Shown: positions 43,275 through 54,880 of the stretch, in pieces
How positions within the stretch are numbered: position 1 is the first letter of the stretch
Layout: the number at the start of each line of letters is the position of its first letter
NCBI RefSeq assembly: GCF_001553035.1
Contig: NZ_KQ959957.1
Span: 1-64,000, forward strand
Length of the DNA stretch: 64,000 bases
Reading direction: 5' to 3'
Source: Gemella haemolysans
Lineage (GTDB): Bacteria > Bacillota > Bacilli > Staphylococcales > Gemellaceae
Translations under genes and position numbers: made by a program
The notes under the pieces: model-generated
What the model was told of the DNA's origin: nothing
The model's input: only the letters and a program-made list of their open reading frames with translations
The model's database searches: none

Positions 43275-43430
43275 GGTAGTCCAGAGAGGCTAACAAGGGA
43301 TTGAATTTAAAGTTTATACTTTATTTGAGTATAGCTATATTTAGGTATAACTATGCCCAGATAATAACTTGAATTTAATAGTTGATGAACAGTCATACCT
43401 TGTAGCCAGCTGGATACAAGGTATTTTTTT
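43275..43430 (+). promoter_or_regulatory. Second PyrR-dependent attenuator, between pyrR and pyrB
   Basis: The PyrR loop TAGTCCAGAGAGGCTAACAA is at 43277-43296. The terminator ATACCTTGTA/TACAAGGTAT (43395-43404 and 43415-43424) is followed by a T-run. It sits in the 194-bp gap before pyrB, the place where B. subtilis has pyrP between two attenuators. Confidence 0.88.
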
Positions 43431-43451
43431 ATACAAAATGGAGGAAGTACT

Positions 43452-44333
43452 ATGAGAAATATAGTAAAAATGTCGGATTTAACAAATGAAGAAGTTTATC
43501 AACTGATAGAAAGAGCTTTAGAGTTGAAAAATGGTAAGCAAGTAGAGCCAAGAGAAGACTTATATGTAGCGAACTTATTCTTTGAAAACTCAACTAGAAC
43601 GAAACATAGTTTTGAGGTAGCTGAGCACAAACATAGATTAAATGTTATAAACTTCGAGGCTGCAACATCATCAGTAAATAAAGGCGAAACATTATACGAT
43701 ACTTGTAAAACGTTAGAAATGTTAGGGTGCAACATGTTGGTTATTAGACATGGCCAAGACGCGTACTACAATGAACTGACTAACTTAAATATTCCGATTT
43801 TAAGCGGAGGAGATGGTAGTGGAGAACACCCAAGTCAATGTTTGCTTGATTTAATGACAATGTACGAGAAGTTCGGAACGTTTGAAAATCTTAATGTAAT
43901 CATTGCAGGAGATATTAAAAATTCTCGAGTAGCAAGAAGTAATTACAATATGCTCACGAGATTAGGAGCAAGAGTAAGATTTGTTTGTCCAGATATTTTC
44001 AAAGACGAGACACTTGGAGAAGTAGTAGACTTTGATAAAGTAGTTGGAGAAGTTGATGTTTGTATGTTGCTAAGAGTTCAACATGAAAGACATGATTCTA
44101 AGATGGGACTAAGTAAAGATGAATACCATAATAACTTTGGATTAACTAAAGAGCGCTATGAAAGATTAAAAGAATCTGCAATAGTGATGCATCCAGCACC
44201 TGTTAATAGAGATATGGAAATAGCTTCGAAACTAGTGGAAGCACCTAAATCAGTAATCTTTGAACAGATGAAAAACGGAATGTTCATGAGACAGGCAATG
44301 ATAGAAAAAATAATTAAAGATAATAACTTATAA
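43452..44333 (+). CDS. pyrB: Aspartate carbamoyltransferase, catalytic chain
   Basis: Condenses carbamoyl phosphate with aspartate to carbamoyl aspartate. The 293 residues have the carbamoyl-phosphate loop [12 protein letters not shown] (near 48-59), the HPSQCLLD segment with its active-site His, and [10 protein letters not shown] near the end. There is no pyrI regulatory gene, as usual in Gram-positive bacteria. AGGAAG precedes the ATG, and pyrC follows after 13 bp. Confidence 0.95.
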   Translation: MRNIVKMSDLTNEEVYQLIERALELKNGKQVEPREDLYVANLFFENSTRTKHSFEVAEHKHRLNVINFEAATSSVNKGETLYDTCKTLEMLGCNMLVIRHGQDAYYNELTNLNIPILSGGDGSGEHPSQCLLDLMTMYEKFGTFENLNVIIAGDIKNSRVARSNYNMLTRLGARVRFVCPDIFKDETLGEVVDFDKVVGEVDVCMLLRVQHERHDSKMGLSKDEYHNNFGLTKERYERLKESAIVMHPAPVNRDMEIASKLVEAPKSVIFEQMKNGMFMRQAMIEKIIKDNNL

Positions 44334-44346
44334 AGAGGAGAAGCAT

Positions 44347-45627
44347 ATGTTACTTTTAAAAAACGGTAAAATTTTAGAAAATGGTGTATTGGTAGAAAGA
44401 GATATTTTAGTTGAAGATAAAAAAATCGTAAAAATCTCTGAGAACATCGAAGAAAGTGGAGCTAAGGTACTAGACTTAGAAGGGAAATTTATTTCACCAG
44501 GATTTATAGATGTTCACGTACACTGGAGAGAACCAGGATTTGAATACAAAGAAAACATTTATCATGCTTCAAGAGCAGCAGCTCGTGGTGGATTTACTAC
44601 AGCAATGCCAATGCCAAATTTAAATCCAGTACCAGATAACTATGAGAACCTAAAATTACAACTAGATATTATCGAACGTGATTCAGTAATTAGAGCTATA
44701 CCATTTGGAGCTATAACAAAAGGTGAAGAAGGAAAAGAATATGCTGATTTTGAAGAATTAGCTGAGCATGTGTTTGCCTTTAGTGATGACGGTAGAGGAG
44801 TACAGGATGCTAACATGATGTATGAATCAATGATGGTTGCTGCTAAATTAAATAAAGCAATCGTAGCTCACTGTGAAGATAACTCATTAATCCGCGGTGG
44901 ATGTATGCACTGTGGACGTAGAAGTCGTGAATTAGACTTGCCAGGAATTCCTTCTGTATGTGAAAGTGTTCAGATTGCACGTGATGTTCTTTTAGCCGAA
45001 GCAGCAGGATGTCATTATCACGTTTGTCACGTATCTACTAAAGAATCAGTTAGGGTAGTAAGAGAAGCGAAGGCAGCAGGAATTAAAGTAACTTGTGAAG
45101 TGTGTCCTCACCACCTAATAAGTGATGAAATGGATATCCCAGAAGATAACGGAATGTGGAAGATGAATCCACCGCTAAGAGCACGTGAAGATAGAAATGC
45201 ACTTATCGCAGGTTTATTAGATGGAACAATTGATGTAATAGCAACAGACCACGCTCCACATGCTACTCATGAGAAAGACTTATCGATGAGAAAAGCTGCA
45301 TTTGGAATTGTTGGAAGTGAAACAGCATTCAGCCAACTTTATACGAAGTTTGTAAAAACAGGAGTATTCTCACTAGACTTACTAGTTAAATTGATGACTG
45401 AAAAAGTCGCAGATACTTTCGATTTACCATATGGACGTTTAGAAGAAGGTGGTTTTGCAGATTTAGTAGTAATTGACTTAGAAAAATCACTGAAAATTGA
45501 TCCAGAAAAATTCTTATCTAAAGGTAGAAATACACCGTACGTAGGAGAAGAAATTTATGGAATACCAGTATTAACACTATGTGAAGGTCAAGTTGCATAC
45601 AAAGATAGTGAAGTATTTGAAGTTTAA
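44347..45627 (+). CDS. pyrC: Dihydroorotase
   Basis: Cyclises carbamoyl aspartate to dihydroorotate. A 426-residue class I enzyme: metal ligands in DVHVHWREPG (near 59-68), HCEDNSL and HVCHVSTKES, and the catalytic Asp in ATDHAPH near 305. The length fits the Bacillus type. AGAGGAGAAG precedes the start, 13 bp after pyrB. Confidence 0.95.
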   Translation: MLLLKNGKILENGVLVERDILVEDKKIVKISENIEESGAKVLDLEGKFISPGFIDVHVHWREPGFEYKENIYHASRAAARGGFTTAMPMPNLNPVPDNYENLKLQLDIIERDSVIRAIPFGAITKGEEGKEYADFEELAEHVFAFSDDGRGVQDANMMYESMMVAAKLNKAIVAHCEDNSLIRGGCMHCGRRSRELDLPGIPSVCESVQIARDVLLAEAAGCHYHVCHVSTKESVRVVREAKAAGIKVTCEVCPHHLISDEMDIPEDNGMWKMNPPLRAREDRNALIAGLLDGTIDVIATDHAPHATHEKDLSMRKAAFGIVGSETAFSQLYTKFVKTGVFSLDLLVKLMTEKVADTFDLPYGRLEEGGFADLVVIDLEKSLKIDPEKFLSKGRNTPYVGEEIYGIPVLTLCEGQVAYKDSEVFEV

Positions 45628-45658
45628 AAAATAAAAAACTTAGAAAGAGAGAACAAAG

Positions 45659-46747
45659 ATGTACAGTTACGATAGACAACTAATTTTAGAAGATGGAACA
45701 GTATATAAAGGATATGGATTCGGTGCTAACAAAGCACTAGCAGGAGAGGTAGTATTTAACACAGGTATGACGGGTTATCAAGAAACACTTTCTGATCCAT
45801 CATACAATGGACAAATAGTAACATTCACTTATCCATTAATCGGAAACTACGGAATCAACAGAGATGACTTTGAAACAATTAATCCTAGTATTAAAGGACT
45901 TATCGTTAGGGAAGTTTGTAAAAAACCTTCTAACTTTAGAACAGAATACAGTTTAGATGAGGTATTAAAAGAGCTTAACATTCCAGGGATTTCAGGAATT
46001 GATACACGTAGTTTAACAAGAAAAATAAGAGAACACGGTACAATCAAAGGAATAATTACTGACCTTTGCATGGATCCGGAAGAACAATTAGAAAATCTTA
46101 GAAAAACTGACTTACCAACGAACCAAATTGAACAAGTTTCAACTCAAAAAGCTTTCTTATCTTCAGGAAATGGATATAGAGTAGTACTAGTAGACTTCGG
46201 TATGAAATCAGGAATACTTAGAGAATTAAATGAACGTAATTGTGATATCGTTGTAGTTCCTCATAATGTAACAGCTGCAGAAATTTTCAGACTTAATCCA
46301 GATGGAATTATGTTAAGTAATGGACCTGGAGATCCAGAAGATGTACCAGAAACAATTGAGATGCTTAAAGAAGTTATGCCGAAAATACCAGTTTTTGGAA
46401 TTTGTATGGGACACCAACTTATTGCATTAGCATCAGGAGCGAAAACATACAAACTTAAATTTGGTCACCGTGGAGCTAACCACCCAGTTAAAAACTTAAT
46501 AACTGGAAAAGTTGATATTACTTCACAAAACCATGGTTTCAGTGTTGATATCGAATCATTAAAAGATACAGATTTAGAGCTTACACACTTATCAGTAAAT
46601 GATAAAACATGTGAAGGGGTACGTCACAAAAAATACCCAGTATTTTCAGTACAATATCACCCAGAAGCATCACCAGGACCACACGATCCTAACTACTTAT
46701 TCGATCAGTTTATAGATTATATGAGAGAATTTAAAGAAAACAAATAG
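45659..46747 (+). CDS. carA: Carbamoyl-phosphate synthase small (glutaminase) subunit
   Basis: Releases ammonia from glutamine for CarB. The 362 residues have an N-terminal CPSase small-subunit domain with SDPSYNGQIVTFTYP, and a class I glutaminase domain with nucleophile Cys in FGICMGHQL (near 244) and the His-Glu pair in QYHPEASPGPHD. Its place inside the pyr operon makes it the pyrimidine-specific enzyme (PyrAA). Confidence 0.96.
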   Translation: MYSYDRQLILEDGTVYKGYGFGANKALAGEVVFNTGMTGYQETLSDPSYNGQIVTFTYPLIGNYGINRDDFETINPSIKGLIVREVCKKPSNFRTEYSLDEVLKELNIPGISGIDTRSLTRKIREHGTIKGIITDLCMDPEEQLENLRKTDLPTNQIEQVSTQKAFLSSGNGYRVVLVDFGMKSGILRELNERNCDIVVVPHNVTAAEIFRLNPDGIMLSNGPGDPEDVPETIEMLKEVMPKIPVFGICMGHQLIALASGAKTYKLKFGHRGANHPVKNLITGKVDITSQNHGFSVDIESLKDTDLELTHLSVNDKTCEGVRHKKYPVFSVQYHPEASPGPHDPNYLFDQFIDYMREFKENK

Positions 46748-46799
46748 GAAATAACCTGAGAAATTATAGAGTATCGATGCAAAATTAAGGAGAATAAAA

Positions 46800-49700
46800 A
46801 TGCCAAAACGTAATGATATAAAAACAATACTAGTAATAGGATCTGGACCAATTACAATAGGTCAAGCAGCAGAGTTTGACTATGCTGGGACTCAAGCGTG
46901 TCTGTCTTTAAGAGAAGAAGGGTATGAAGTTATCTTAGTTAACTCTAACCCAGCGACAATAATGACTGATAAAGAAATTGCAGATAAAGTTTATATGGAA
47001 CCCTTAACTCTTGAGTTTGTAAGTAAAATTATCAGAAAAGAAAGACCTGATGCATTACTTCCAACATTAGGAGGACAAGTGGGGCTTAACCTTGCGGTAG
47101 AGCTGCACAAAAGTGGAATCTTAGATAAATACGGAGTTGAATTACTAGGAACGAAATTAAGTTCAATCGAACAAGCAGAGGATAGAGAATTATTCCGTAA
47201 CTTAATGAATGAACTAAACGAACCAGTTCCAGAATCAGCAATTATTACAAATTTAGACGAAGCTAGGGATTTCGTTGCTGAAATAGGTTATCCAGTAATC
47301 GTTCGTCCTGCCTTCACTATGGGAGGAACAGGTGGTGGTATCTGTTACGATGAGAAAGATTTAGAAGAAATCGTAAGTAGTGGATTACACTATTCACCAG
47401 TTACTCAATGTTTATTAGAAAAATCTATCGCAGGATTTAAAGAAATTGAATACGAAGTAATGCGTGACTCTAATGATACAGCGATTGTTGTATGTAACAT
47501 GGAAAACATTGACCCTGTTGGGATTCACACGGGAGACTCAGTAGTAGTAGCACCTTCTCAAACATTAACAGATAGAGAATATCACATGCTACGTAATGTA
47601 TCATTAAAAATTATTAGAGCTTTAAAAATTGAAGGTGGATGTAACGTACAACTTGCACTTGATCCAAATTCATTCAAATACTATATTATCGAAGTTAACC
47701 CAAGGGTATCACGTTCATCAGCTTTAGCATCAAAAGCTACAGGATATCCGATTGCGAAAATTGCAGCGAAAATTGCTGTAGGATTAACTCTTGATGAAAT
47801 TATAAACCCAGTTACACAAAACTCATATGCTTGTTTCGAACCAACGCTTGACTATGTAGTAAGTAAAATTCCACGTTTCCCATTTGATAAATTTGAAAAT
47901 GCAGATAGAAAACTAGGAACGCAAATGAAAGCCACTGGTGAAGTAATGGCGATGGGTAGAACTTATGAAGAAAGTTTACTAAAAGCTATCCGTTCATTAG
48001 AATATGGAGTACACCATCTAGGACTACCTAATGGAGATGATTTCACATTAGAAGAAATTATTGACAAGATTAAACAAGCTGGAGATGAAAGATTATTCTT
48101 TATTGGAGAAGCTTTAAGACGCGGACAAAGCACAAAAGATATTCACGATATTACAAAAATTGACATGTTCTTCCTAGAGAAAATGCAAAATATCATTGAT
48201 ATCGAACATGAGTTAAAAGACAATGTTGGAAATGTAGATTTACTAGAATATGCTAAAAAATATGGATTCTCGGATAAGGTAATTGCCCACAGATGGGGAA
48301 TGACAGAAGATGATATCTATAACCTTCGTCAAGAAAATAAAATAACTCCAGTATTCAAAATGGTTGATACATGTGCAGCTGAGTTCGTTTCAGAAACACC
48401 ATACTTCTACTCAAGTTATGAACAAGAGGAAGAATCAATCGTTAGCGATAAGAAAAAAATTGTTGTACTAGGATCTGGTCCTATTAGAATCGGACAAGGT
48501 GTAGAGTTCGACTATGCTACGGTTCATGCAGTAATGGCGATTAAAGATGCAGGTTATGAGGCAATCATTGTTAATAACAACCCAGAAACAGTTTCTACAG
48601 ACTTTACAATCTCTGATAAACTGTACTTCGAACCATTAACTGAAGAAGATGTGATGGCGATAATTAATCATGAAAATCCATTAGGAGTTGTAGTGCAATT
48701 CGGTGGACAAACAGCGATTAACCTAGCAGCTAAATTAGAAAAACATGGTGTGAAAATTCTAGGTACTGCTTTAGAAGAAATCGATAACGCAGAAGATAGA
48801 GATAAATTTGAAGAATTATTACATAAACTAGACATTCCACAACCACTTGGAAAAACTGCATTTGATGTAGAAACAGCAGTTAAAAATGCAGAAGAAATTG
48901 GATACCCTGTATTAGTAAGACCATCATACGTACTAGGTGGACGAGCTATGGAAATAGTATATGAGGAATCTGAATTACGTCGTTATATGAAGACAGCTGT
49001 AAAACTTACACCAGAACACCCAGTATTAACTGACAGATATTTAGTAGGTCGTGAGATAGAAGTAGATGCTATCAGTGATGGAGAAACAGTAATTATTCCA
49101 GGTATTATGGAGCATATCGAAAGAGCAGGGGTTCACTCAGGTGACTCAATAGCAGTATATCCACCTCAAACACTGACAGAAGGTGAAAAAGCTAAGTTAA
49201 TAGAATATACAATTAAATTAGCAAAAGGATTAAATATAGTTGGATTATTAAATATTCAATATGTAATAAGTAAAGGTGAAGTATTCGTACTAGAAGTTAA
49301 TCCACGAAGCTCAAGAACTGTACCATTCTTAAGTAAAATCACAGGAGTTCCAATGGCGAAACTTGCTGCTGGAGCTATCATTGGAGAAACTCTAAAATCT
49401 AAAGGATATGAAACAGGATTATTACCAGAAGCACAGAATGTGTACACTAAAGTACCGGTATTTAGTTTCCAAAAACTAAAAGATGTCGATACTACTCTTG
49501 GACCTGAGATGAAATCAACTGGAGAAGTAATGGGAAGTGATAGAACTCTAGAAAAATCACTTTACAAAGGACTTCTTGCAGCAGGAATCAAGGTAAGTGA
49601 TCAAGGAAATATCTTATTCACAATTAGTGATGATGATAAAGAAGAAGCATTAAATATAGCAAAACGATTCTTCGACTTAGGATACAACTTATTAGCTACA

Positions 49701-49976
49701 GAAGGAACAGCTAAGTACCTAGATGAACACGGATTAAGAGTTACTCCAGTAGGAAAAATTAATCAAAGTGATTACAGTGTACTTGATGCTATATATAATG
49801 GAGATGTGGATGTAGTAGTAAATACTACTTCAAAAGATAAAGATGTAACAAAAGACGGATTCAAGATTCGCCGTGTAGCGAGTGAACAAGAGGTTGTATG
49901 TTTAACATCATTAGATACAGCAGATGCGCTACTAAAAGTACTAGAATCAATCTCATTTGATATATTACCACTATAA
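46800..49976 (+). CDS. carB: Carbamoyl-phosphate synthase large subunit
   Basis: Makes carbamoyl phosphate from bicarbonate, ATP and ammonia. The 1,058 residues are two homologous halves, each with a preATP-grasp and ATP-grasp domain: [17 protein letters not shown] and [11 protein letters not shown] in the first, [16 protein letters not shown] and [14 protein letters not shown] in the second. A C-terminal MGS-like allosteric domain begins near 930. Standard length. A 52-bp gap with AAGGAG precedes it. Confidence 0.97.
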   Translation: MPKRNDIKTILVIGSGPITIGQAAEFDYAGTQACLSLREEGYEVILVNSNPATIMTDKEIADKVYMEPLTLEFVSKIIRKERPDALLPTLGGQVGLNLAVELHKSGILDKYGVELLGTKLSSIEQAEDRELFRNLMNELNEPVPESAIITNLDEARDFVAEIGYPVIVRPAFTMGGTGGGICYDEKDLEEIVSSGLHYSPVTQCLLEKSIAGFKEIEYEVMRDSNDTAIVVCNMENIDPVGIHTGDSVVVAPSQTLTDREYHMLRNVSLKIIRALKIEGGCNVQLALDPNSFKYYIIEVNPRVSRSSALASKATGYPIAKIAAKIAVGLTLDEIINPVTQNSYACFEPTLDYVVSKIPRFPFDKFENADRKLGTQMKATGEVMAMGRTYEESLLKAIRSLEYGVHHLGLPNGDDFTLEEIIDKIKQAGDERLFFIGEALRRGQSTKDIHDITKIDMFFLEKMQNIIDIEHELKDNVGNVDLLEYAKKYGFSDKVIAHRWGMTEDDIYNLRQENKITPVFKMVDTCAAEFVSETPYFYSSYEQEEESIVSDKKKIVVLGSGPIRIGQGVEFDYATVHAVMAIKDAGYEAIIVNNNPETVSTDFTISDKLYFEPLTEEDVMAIINHENPLGVVVQFGGQTAINLAAKLEKHGVKILGTALEEIDNAEDRDKFEELLHKLDIPQPLGKTAFDVETAVKNAEEIGYPVLVRPSYVLGGRAMEIVYEESELRRYMKTAVKLTPEHPVLTDRYLVGREIEVDAISDGETVIIPGIMEHIERAGVHSGDSIAVYPPQTLTEGEKAKLIEYTIKLAKGLNIVGLLNIQYVISKGEVFVLEVNPRSSRTVPFLSKITGVPMAKLAAGAIIGETLKSKGYETGLLPEAQNVYTKVPVFSFQKLKDVDTTLGPEMKSTGEVMGSDRTLEKSLYKGLLAAGIKVSDQGNILFTISDDDKEEALNIAKRFFDLGYNLLATEGTAKYLDEHGLRVTPVGKINQSDYSVLDAIYNGDVDVVVNTTSKDKDVTKDGFKIRRVASEQEVVCLTSLDTADALLKVLESISFDILPL

Positions 49977-49986
49977 AAAAAATGAT

Positions 49987-50014
49987 GAAGAAGGGGAAAT
50001 TTTTTCCCTTCTTC
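49987..50014 (+). promoter_or_regulatory. Intercistronic hairpin between carB and pyrK
   Basis: GAAGAAGGG (49987-49995) pairs with CCCTTCTTC (50006-50014), extended inward by AAA/TTT with one bulge. No T-run follows, so it probably shapes mRNA stability or partial termination within the operon. Confidence 0.55.
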
Positions 50015-50033
50015 TTACAGAAGGAGCATTTGG

Positions 50034-50798
50034 ATGGATACTTATTTAGCAACAGTAATCAGTAATGAACAAGTAGCAGATAAAATATTTAGAATCGAAC
50101 TACAAGGAGATGTAGTTAAAGAAATGAATACACCAGGACAATTCGTAAATATTAAAGTAAGTAACAGCTATGAGTTTTTATTAAGAAGACCAATTTCAAT
50201 TTGTGAAATTAATAAAGAAAAAAATACATTTGTGATGGTCTACAGAGCAGATGGAGCAGGTACTAAAAAGATCTCAGAATTAGAAGCAGGTAATTTAGTA
50301 GACGTATTAGGACCATTAGGAAAAGGATATGATGTTTATACGCTAGAAGAAGGGCAAACTGCATTGCTAGTAGGTGGAGGAATTGGAGTTCCACCATTAT
50401 ATGAATTAGCAAAGCAATTTAGAAAACAAGGGGTAAACACTGTACATATTTTAGGTTTTAATAATGTGAAAGATGTGTTTTATGAAGAAAAATTTGCAGA
50501 GCTTGGTACAACTTATGTTGCTACAGCTGATGGAAGTTATGGAGAAAAAGGTTTTGTTACTGATGTTATAAAAAATTATGAAGTTGACTATGATAAGTAT
50601 TATAGTTGTGGTCCATTTGCTATGTTAAAAGCATTAACTAAGATGGATGAAGAAAAGATGGGCTATATTTCTTTAGAAGAAAGAATGGCTTGTGGAGTAG
50701 GTGCATGCTATGCATGTGTTTGTGAAAAAATCGATGGTTCAATCTCACGTGTATGTTATGATGGACCTGTATACGATTCGAAAGAAATAGCATTATAG
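50034..50798 (+). CDS. pyrK: Dihydroorotate dehydrogenase B, electron transfer subunit
   Basis: FAD- and [2Fe-2S]-containing partner that passes electrons from PyrD to NAD+. The 254 residues have the flavin-binding RRPISICEI region near 55, the NAD-binding [13 protein letters not shown] segment, and the cluster cysteines in [13 protein letters not shown] plus [17 protein letters not shown] precedes the start, and pyrD follows after 9 bp. Confidence 0.95.
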   Translation: MDTYLATVISNEQVADKIFRIELQGDVVKEMNTPGQFVNIKVSNSYEFLLRRPISICEINKEKNTFVMVYRADGAGTKKISELEAGNLVDVLGPLGKGYDVYTLEEGQTALLVGGGIGVPPLYELAKQFRKQGVNTVHILGFNNVKDVFYEEKFAELGTTYVATADGSYGEKGFVTDVIKNYEVDYDKYYSCGPFAMLKALTKMDEEKMGYISLEERMACGVGACYACVCEKIDGSISRVCYDGPVYDSKEIAL

Positions 50799-51722
<924 letters not shown>

Positions 51723-51736
51723 AAAGGAGAAATATT

Positions 51737-52435
51737 ATGAATAAAGATGTAATAATAGCGTTAGATTTTCCAACTTTGGAAGATACATTAAGTTTTTTAG
51801 AAAAGTTTGGTGAAGAAAAATTATTTGTAAAAGTAGGGATGGAATTATACCTACAAAATGGACCTGTTGTTATTGAAAAAATTAAAGAATTAGGACATAA
51901 GATATTCTTAGATCTTAAGTTACATGATATTCCTAATACAGTTTATGGTGCGACAAAAGGATTAGCAAAATTCAAAGTTGATATTCTTACAGTACATGCT
52001 GCAGGAGGTTATGAAATGCTAAAAGCAGCAAAAAGAGGAATGGTTGAAGGTGGTAGTGTAGATACTAATGTAATAGCGATAACACAATTAACTTCGACAT
52101 CAGAAGAAGCGATGAAAGAAGAGCAGTTAATATCTGTATCTCTAGAAGAGAGTGTAATTAATTATGCTAAACTAGCTAAAAAAGCAGGACTTGATGGAGT
52201 AGTTTCATCAGTTTGGGAAGCAAGATTAATTAGAGAAAACTGTGGAGATGATTTCTTAAAAGTAACTCCAGGAATAAGATTAGAAACAGATGAAGTAGGA
52301 GATCAAAAACGTGTAGCGACTCCAGCTGTTGCTAATGAAGAAGGAAGTACACATATCGTGGTTGGACGTTCTATAACTAAATCAGAAAATCCACTTGAAG
52401 TTTATAAACTTATTAAAAATCAATTCGTAAAATAA
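51737..52435 (+). CDS. pyrF: Orotidine-5'-phosphate decarboxylase
   Basis: Last step to UMP. The 232-residue TIM barrel carries the catalytic segment FLDLKLHDIPNTV (near 57-69, with the Asp-Lys-Asp network), ALDFPTLEDTL at the N-terminus, and TPGIRLETDEVGDQKRV with the phosphate-binding VVGRSITKS at the end. AAAAGGAG precedes it. Confidence 0.96.
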   Translation: MNKDVIIALDFPTLEDTLSFLEKFGEEKLFVKVGMELYLQNGPVVIEKIKELGHKIFLDLKLHDIPNTVYGATKGLAKFKVDILTVHAAGGYEMLKAAKRGMVEGGSVDTNVIAITQLTSTSEEAMKEEQLISVSLEESVINYAKLAKKAGLDGVVSSVWEARLIRENCGDDFLKVTPGIRLETDEVGDQKRVATPAVANEEGSTHIVVGRSITKSENPLEVYKLIKNQFVK

Positions 52436-52469
52436 TATTAGATATACAGCTAACATAAAGGAGAAGAAC

Positions 52470-53084
52470 ATGGCATTAGAAAGAAAAATAGCAAAACACT
52501 TATTAGATATTGAAGCAGTGGCATTAAGACCAAATGATTATTTCACTTGGACATCTGGAATTAAATCACCGATTTACTGTGATAACAGAATTACAATGTC
52601 ATATCCTGCGATTCGTCGTGAAATAGCAGCTGGTATGAGTGAAGTAATTAAAGCTAAATTCCCAGAAGTAGAAGTAGTTGCAGGTACAGCTACAGCAGGT
52701 ATTCCACATGCTGCATGGGTAAGTGAAGTATTAGATTTACCTATGATTTACGTTAGGGACTCAGCTAAAAAACACGGTAAAACAAATCAAATCGAAGGTA
52801 GATTACTAGAAGGACAAAAAGTTGTTATTATTGAAGATTTAATCTCAACTGGATTATCTTCATTAAAAGTAGCCAAAGCTTTAGAAGAAGCTGGGGCAGT
52901 AGTCTTAGGAGTAGTAGCAATATTTAGTTATGAACTTAAGAAAGCACAAGATGCCTTTGCAGCAGATAAAGTAGAGTACCATACTTTAACTAACTATAAC
53001 TACTTAATCGAAGAAGCTGTAGTAAGTGATTATATCAAACAAGAAGATGTAGAAAAACTTCTTGAGTGGAGAAATAATTTATAA
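52470..53084 (+). CDS. pyrE: Orotate phosphoribosyltransferase
   Basis: Joins orotate to PRPP giving OMP. The 204 residues have SGIKSPIYCDNR near 28, the conserved loop VRDSAKKHGKTNQIEG, and the PRPP motif VVIIEDLISTGLSSLKVA near 112-129. Final gene of the pyr operon, 34 bp after pyrF, followed by a terminator. Confidence 0.95.
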   Translation: MALERKIAKHLLDIEAVALRPNDYFTWTSGIKSPIYCDNRITMSYPAIRREIAAGMSEVIKAKFPEVEVVAGTATAGIPHAAWVSEVLDLPMIYVRDSAKKHGKTNQIEGRLLEGQKVVIIEDLISTGLSSLKVAKALEEAGAVVLGVVAIFSYELKKAQDAFAADKVEYHTLTNYNYLIEEAVVSDYIKQEDVEKLLEWRNNL

Positions 53085-53135
53085 TAAAAGTTCTTTATCG
53101 GATTGAGATTAGTTTCAAGGAAATAAAGTAATATT

Positions 53136-53178
53136 AAAGATGTAGCTTAGAGGAAAGTTTTAAGATACATCTTTTTAT
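53136..53178 (+). terminator. Terminator of the pyr operon
   Basis: AAAGATGTA (53136-53144) pairs with TACATCTTT (53166-53174), followed by a T-rich stretch. Confidence 0.75.
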
Positions 53179-53193
53179 ATTATCATTTTTAAT

Positions 53194-53226
53194 TTGATAG
53201 CGATTATCAATGGCTTGTGGTATAAT
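53194..53226 (+). promoter_or_regulatory. Fur-like box and extended -10 promoter of the DUF1858-DUF438 operon
   Basis: TTGATAGCGATTATCAA (53194-53210) is an inverted repeat. Its core (53195-53209) fits 12 of the 14 specified positions of the 7-1-7 Fur box TGATAATnATTATCA, with the same symmetry. The -10 TATAAT (53221-53226) has a TG extension and no good -35, and the box covers the -35 region, as expected for a repressor. Confidence 0.55.
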
Positions 53227-53261
53227 TGTATTAATAATATAAGGTAGTGAGGGAATGAGAA

Positions 53262-53495
53262 ATGGATAATATTATTGATGTGAGTATACCAGTTGCACAA
53301 GTTGTTGATAAACACCCAGAAGTATTGGATATTTTAGTAGATTTAGGATTTAAACCTTTGGCTAATCCGATTATGAGAAATACTGTAGGTAGAAAGACTT
53401 CACTTAGAATGGGTTCGAAGCTAGCAGGAATTAAACTTGAAACAATTATTGCTACATTAGAAGCTAATGGATATGAAGTAGTAGGATTAGACTAA
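53262..53495 (+). CDS. DUF1858 domain protein
   Basis: A 77-residue protein matching DUF1858: VSIPVAQVVDKHPEVLDILVDLGFK, then NPIMRNTVGRKTSLRMGSKLAGI. Such domains often accompany hemerythrin/DUF438 or nitrite-related redox proteins, sometimes fused to them. Its stop overlaps the next ATG by one base (TAATG), so the two are coupled and probably form one complex. Confidence 0.85.
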   Translation: MDNIIDVSIPVAQVVDKHPEVLDILVDLGFKPLANPIMRNTVGRKTSLRMGSKLAGIKLETIIATLEANGYEVVGLD

Positions 53496-54829
53496 TGGCT
53501 ACAAAGAGAATTGAAGTTTTACGCGACATACTATTACGACTTCATAAAGGTGAATCTGCAGAATCTGTTCAAGATGAATTCAATGAGCATTTTTCTGGAG
53601 TATCTGCTATTGAGATCTCTTTAATGGAGCATGAGCTTATGAATTCAGATTCTGGCGTAACTTTTGAAGATGTTATGAAGTTATGTAATGTACATGCTAA
53701 TTTGTTTAAAGGTGCGATAAAAACTGTAGAAGTTGAAGATAGTGAGCATCCAGGACATCCAGTTCAAGTGTTTAAACAAGAAAATTTAGCTTTAAGAGCT
53801 GCAATAATAAGAGTTCGACGAATTCTAGAAAATTATGCTAAGCTCGATGAAGGAGAAACAAAAGAAGCCGTACTAAAAGGATTGCTTCGTCAGTTGCAAT
53901 TATTAGGACAGTTTGATATTCATTATAAACGAAAAGAAGAACTGATGTTTCCAATAATGGAAAAATATGGACATGATGCACCACCTAAGGTTATGTGGGG
54001 TGTTGATGATGAAATAAGAGATTTGTTTAAACTTGCTAAAGAAGAAGCGGAAAAACTACCTAATGCAGAGATAACTGTCGTCAAAGAAAAGTTTGAAGTT
54101 TTTGTTAAAGAATTTGAGGAAATGATCTTTAAGGAAGAGTCGATTCTTCTGATGATATTATTAGAAACATTTACTCAAGACGATTGGTTGAGTATAGCTA
54201 AGGACAGTGATGCTTACGGTTATGCAATAATTCGACCTCAAGAAGAGTGGATTCCTCATAGAGAAGATTTTGAAACTCAGAATAGTGACAATAGTGAGGT
54301 AATGGAAGTAAAAGAAGGGGAATTAACGAAAGTAATTCAAACTCCTGAAGGAGAGTTCACTATTACCTATAAACCAAAAGAAGTTAAAGAAGAAACTTTA
54401 AATAGAGATACAGCTCAGAAAATTGGAAATGGGTATCTATCATTAAATCAAATTGATTTGATATTAAATCATCTGCCAATGGAAATTACCTTTGTGAATA
54501 AAGAAGAAATCTTCCAATATTATAATAATCATTGTTCAGAAGAAGAGATGATTTTTAAACGTACGCCAGGACAAGTAGGTAGAAATGTAGAACTATGTCA
54601 TCCACCGAAGTATCTAGAGAAAGTTAAAACTATAATGAAAAACTTGCGAGAAAGAAAAAAAGACAAGTATGAAATGTGGTTTAAATCAGAATCAAAAGGG
54701 AAGTTTGTTCATGTCACTTATGCTGGGGTTTATGACGAAAACGGTGAATTTCAAGGAGTATTAGAATATGTTCAGGATATAGCTCCTTATAGAGAAATAG
54801 ATAGTGATTATTATAGGGGAATAGAATAA
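53495..54829 (+). CDS. DUF438 protein with hemerythrin HHE and PAS domains
   Basis: A 444-residue cytoplasmic protein. Residues 1-70 form DUF438 (LRDILLRLHKGESAESVQDE, MEHELMNSDSG). Residues 85-240 form a hemerythrin-like bundle with candidate di-iron ligands in HPGHP, HYKRKEE and FKEESILLMILLE. Residues 310-430 form a PAS-type domain (MEITFVNKEEIFQYYN...VQDIAPYR). The layout suggests sensing or handling of oxygen, nitric oxide or iron. The Fur-like box upstream and the DUF1858 partner support an iron- or redox-linked role. It shares a terminator with the convergent ABC operon. Confidence 0.88.
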   Translation: MATKRIEVLRDILLRLHKGESAESVQDEFNEHFSGVSAIEISLMEHELMNSDSGVTFEDVMKLCNVHANLFKGAIKTVEVEDSEHPGHPVQVFKQENLALRAAIIRVRRILENYAKLDEGETKEAVLKGLLRQLQLLGQFDIHYKRKEELMFPIMEKYGHDAPPKVMWGVDDEIRDLFKLAKEEAEKLPNAEITVVKEKFEVFVKEFEEMIFKEESILLMILLETFTQDDWLSIAKDSDAYGYAIIRPQEEWIPHREDFETQNSDNSEVMEVKEGELTKVIQTPEGEFTITYKPKEVKEETLNRDTAQKIGNGYLSLNQIDLILNHLPMEITFVNKEEIFQYYNNHCSEEEMIFKRTPGQVGRNVELCHPPKYLEKVKTIMKNLRERKKDKYEMWFKSESKGKFVHVTYAGVYDENGEFQGVLEYVQDIAPYREIDSDYYRGIE

Positions 54830-54840
54830 AATATAAAAAC

Positions 54841-54880
54841 GTGAGTGACTCAAAATCGATTTTCGAGTCACTCACTCTGT
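54841..54880. terminator. Bidirectional hairpin related to the 178-bp repeat ends
   Basis: GTGAGTGACTC (54841-54851) pairs with GAGTCACTCAC (54865-54875) around a palindromic AAAATCGATTTT. The minus strand has a T-run after it, so it mainly ends the ABC operon. Its core matches the end of repeat copies A-C. Confidence 0.7.
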
